Positions 29,920-30,254 of a DNA stretch of 30,254 nucleotides are shown here, piece by piece. This DNA is from CAZGLR01 sp964526635. GTDB taxonomy: Bacteria; Zixibacteria; MSB-5A5; GN15; JAAZOE01. Under the pieces are notes generated by a model. The model saw nothing but the letters and a program-made list of their open reading frames with translations, was not told the DNA's origin and did not search any database. Made by a program: the position numbers and the translations under genes. The stretch spans positions 1-30,254 of the forward strand of contig CAZGLR010000030.1 of assembly GCA_964526635.1 (NCBI GenBank), in the 5' to 3' direction. Position 1 is the first letter of the stretch. Every line of letters starts with the position of its first letter.

Positions 29920-30254
29920 TGTCGTGACGAAGAGCTTTTTGGCATATTGGAGCCAGGAGGTATCTATCATGAAGCGGTCGAAGTACAGCGCGAGTCAGAT
30001 TGTCGGCTATATTGAAGGAAGCTGATGCCGGCCTGCCGGTCAAGGAGATTTGCCGCAAGTACGGGATCAGTGATGCAACCTACTACAAGTGGAAGTCGAA
30101 GTACGGTGGTCTGGAAGTGTCGGACGTGCGTCGTCTTCGCGAACTAATGGCAGAGAACACCACGCTCAAGCGGATGTACGCTGAGTTGAGCCTTGACAAC
30201 GACCCGTCTATTGACATGGAGATCGATGTACCAGCTTTTGCCTCTTTTACGGAT
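29920..30254 (+). mobile_element. IS3-family insertion sequence, 5' part
   Basis: The orfA-type transposase frame defines the element. Its left end should lie in the ~50 bp before the ATG at 29969, and the break in the kinase stub places it near 29910-29925. I could not identify a convincing terminal inverted repeat because the right end is outside the window. orfB is not present. Confidence 0.6.
29969..30254 (+). pseudogene. IS3-family transposase orfA, frameshifted and cut by the window end
   Basis: ATG with a perfect AGGAGG eight bases upstream encodes MKRSKYSASQIVG and then, after a one-base insertion near 30008, continues in the next frame as ILKEADAGLPVKEICRKYG. ISDATYYKWKSKYGGLEVSD and RRLRELMAENTTLKRMYAEL follow. 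This is the HTH_Tnp_1 domain and leucine-zipper of IS3 orfA (IS407/ISL-type relatives). The shift is at codon 14, far from the programmed orfA/orfB slippage site, so it is a disabling mutation or a base error. After AELSLDND the reading (PSIDMEIDVPAFASFTD) no longer resembles orfA, hinting at a second junction near 30203. Confidence 0.78.

Overview
The window is about 30 kb of bacterial chromosome with roughly 50-55% GC by eye. Most genes are intact and dense, but both edges are mosaic and one interval is rich in repeats. Three features suggest a member of the FCB superphylum, with candidate phylum Zixibacteria or a relative as my best guess: extracellular FN3-repeat proteins with the recurring GDD-x-SGTA-x-YDIRY motif, a C-terminal NYPNPFNPQTTI sorting/FlgD-like domain, and a canonical exosortase with EpsI. 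The taxon is inferred from protein style, not from a marker gene. TGA is used as an ordinary stop.

Layout. (a) 1-6487, minus strand: an envelope polysaccharide operon running exosortase, EpsI, GT2 glycosyltransferase, rfbB, zinc-ribbon methyltransferase, rfbA, rfbD. It would make dTDP-L-rhamnose and decorate an exported glycan. rfbD breaks off near position 150-166, where the sequence becomes a piece of a GlcD-type FAD oxidase. (b) 6666-9271, minus: two tandem FN3 surface proteins, one full length with a sorting domain and one truncated. (c) 9688-12984, plus: thiamine pyrophosphokinase-like gene, PP2C phosphatase with a C-terminal anchor, GT-B glycosyltransferase. (d) 13028-17143: tRNA-Arg(ACG), tandem and dispersed palindromic repeats, a decayed PPC-domain gene, and an S9 peptidase lipoprotein lying between two repeat clusters. 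(e) 17144-21550: a SAM methyltransferase divergent from a membrane-anchored reductive-dehalogenase-like Fe-S protein, then a CBS-domain protein and a DASS-type transporter. (f) 21571-24729, minus: ergothioneine genes egtB-egtD and an anchored MsrA, a redox/oxidative-stress group. (g) 24832-28398, minus: an HD-GYP protein preceded by an 850-residue hybrid-kinase-shaped protein in which almost every phosphotransfer residue is missing. (h) 28399-30254: a small secreted-type frame broken by an in-frame TGA, a lamin-tail-domain protein, the 3' stub of a histidine kinase, and an IS3-family orfA with a frameshift.

The most interesting items are the phosphorelay-dead hybrid protein paired with an HD-GYP effector, the RdhA-like protein whose TAT signal is replaced by three membrane helices, the palindromic repeat family flanking the S9 peptidase (one copy supplies the start codon of a pseudogene), and a consensus promoter that predicts a leaderless mRNA. 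No CRISPR array, phage module or defence island is visible.
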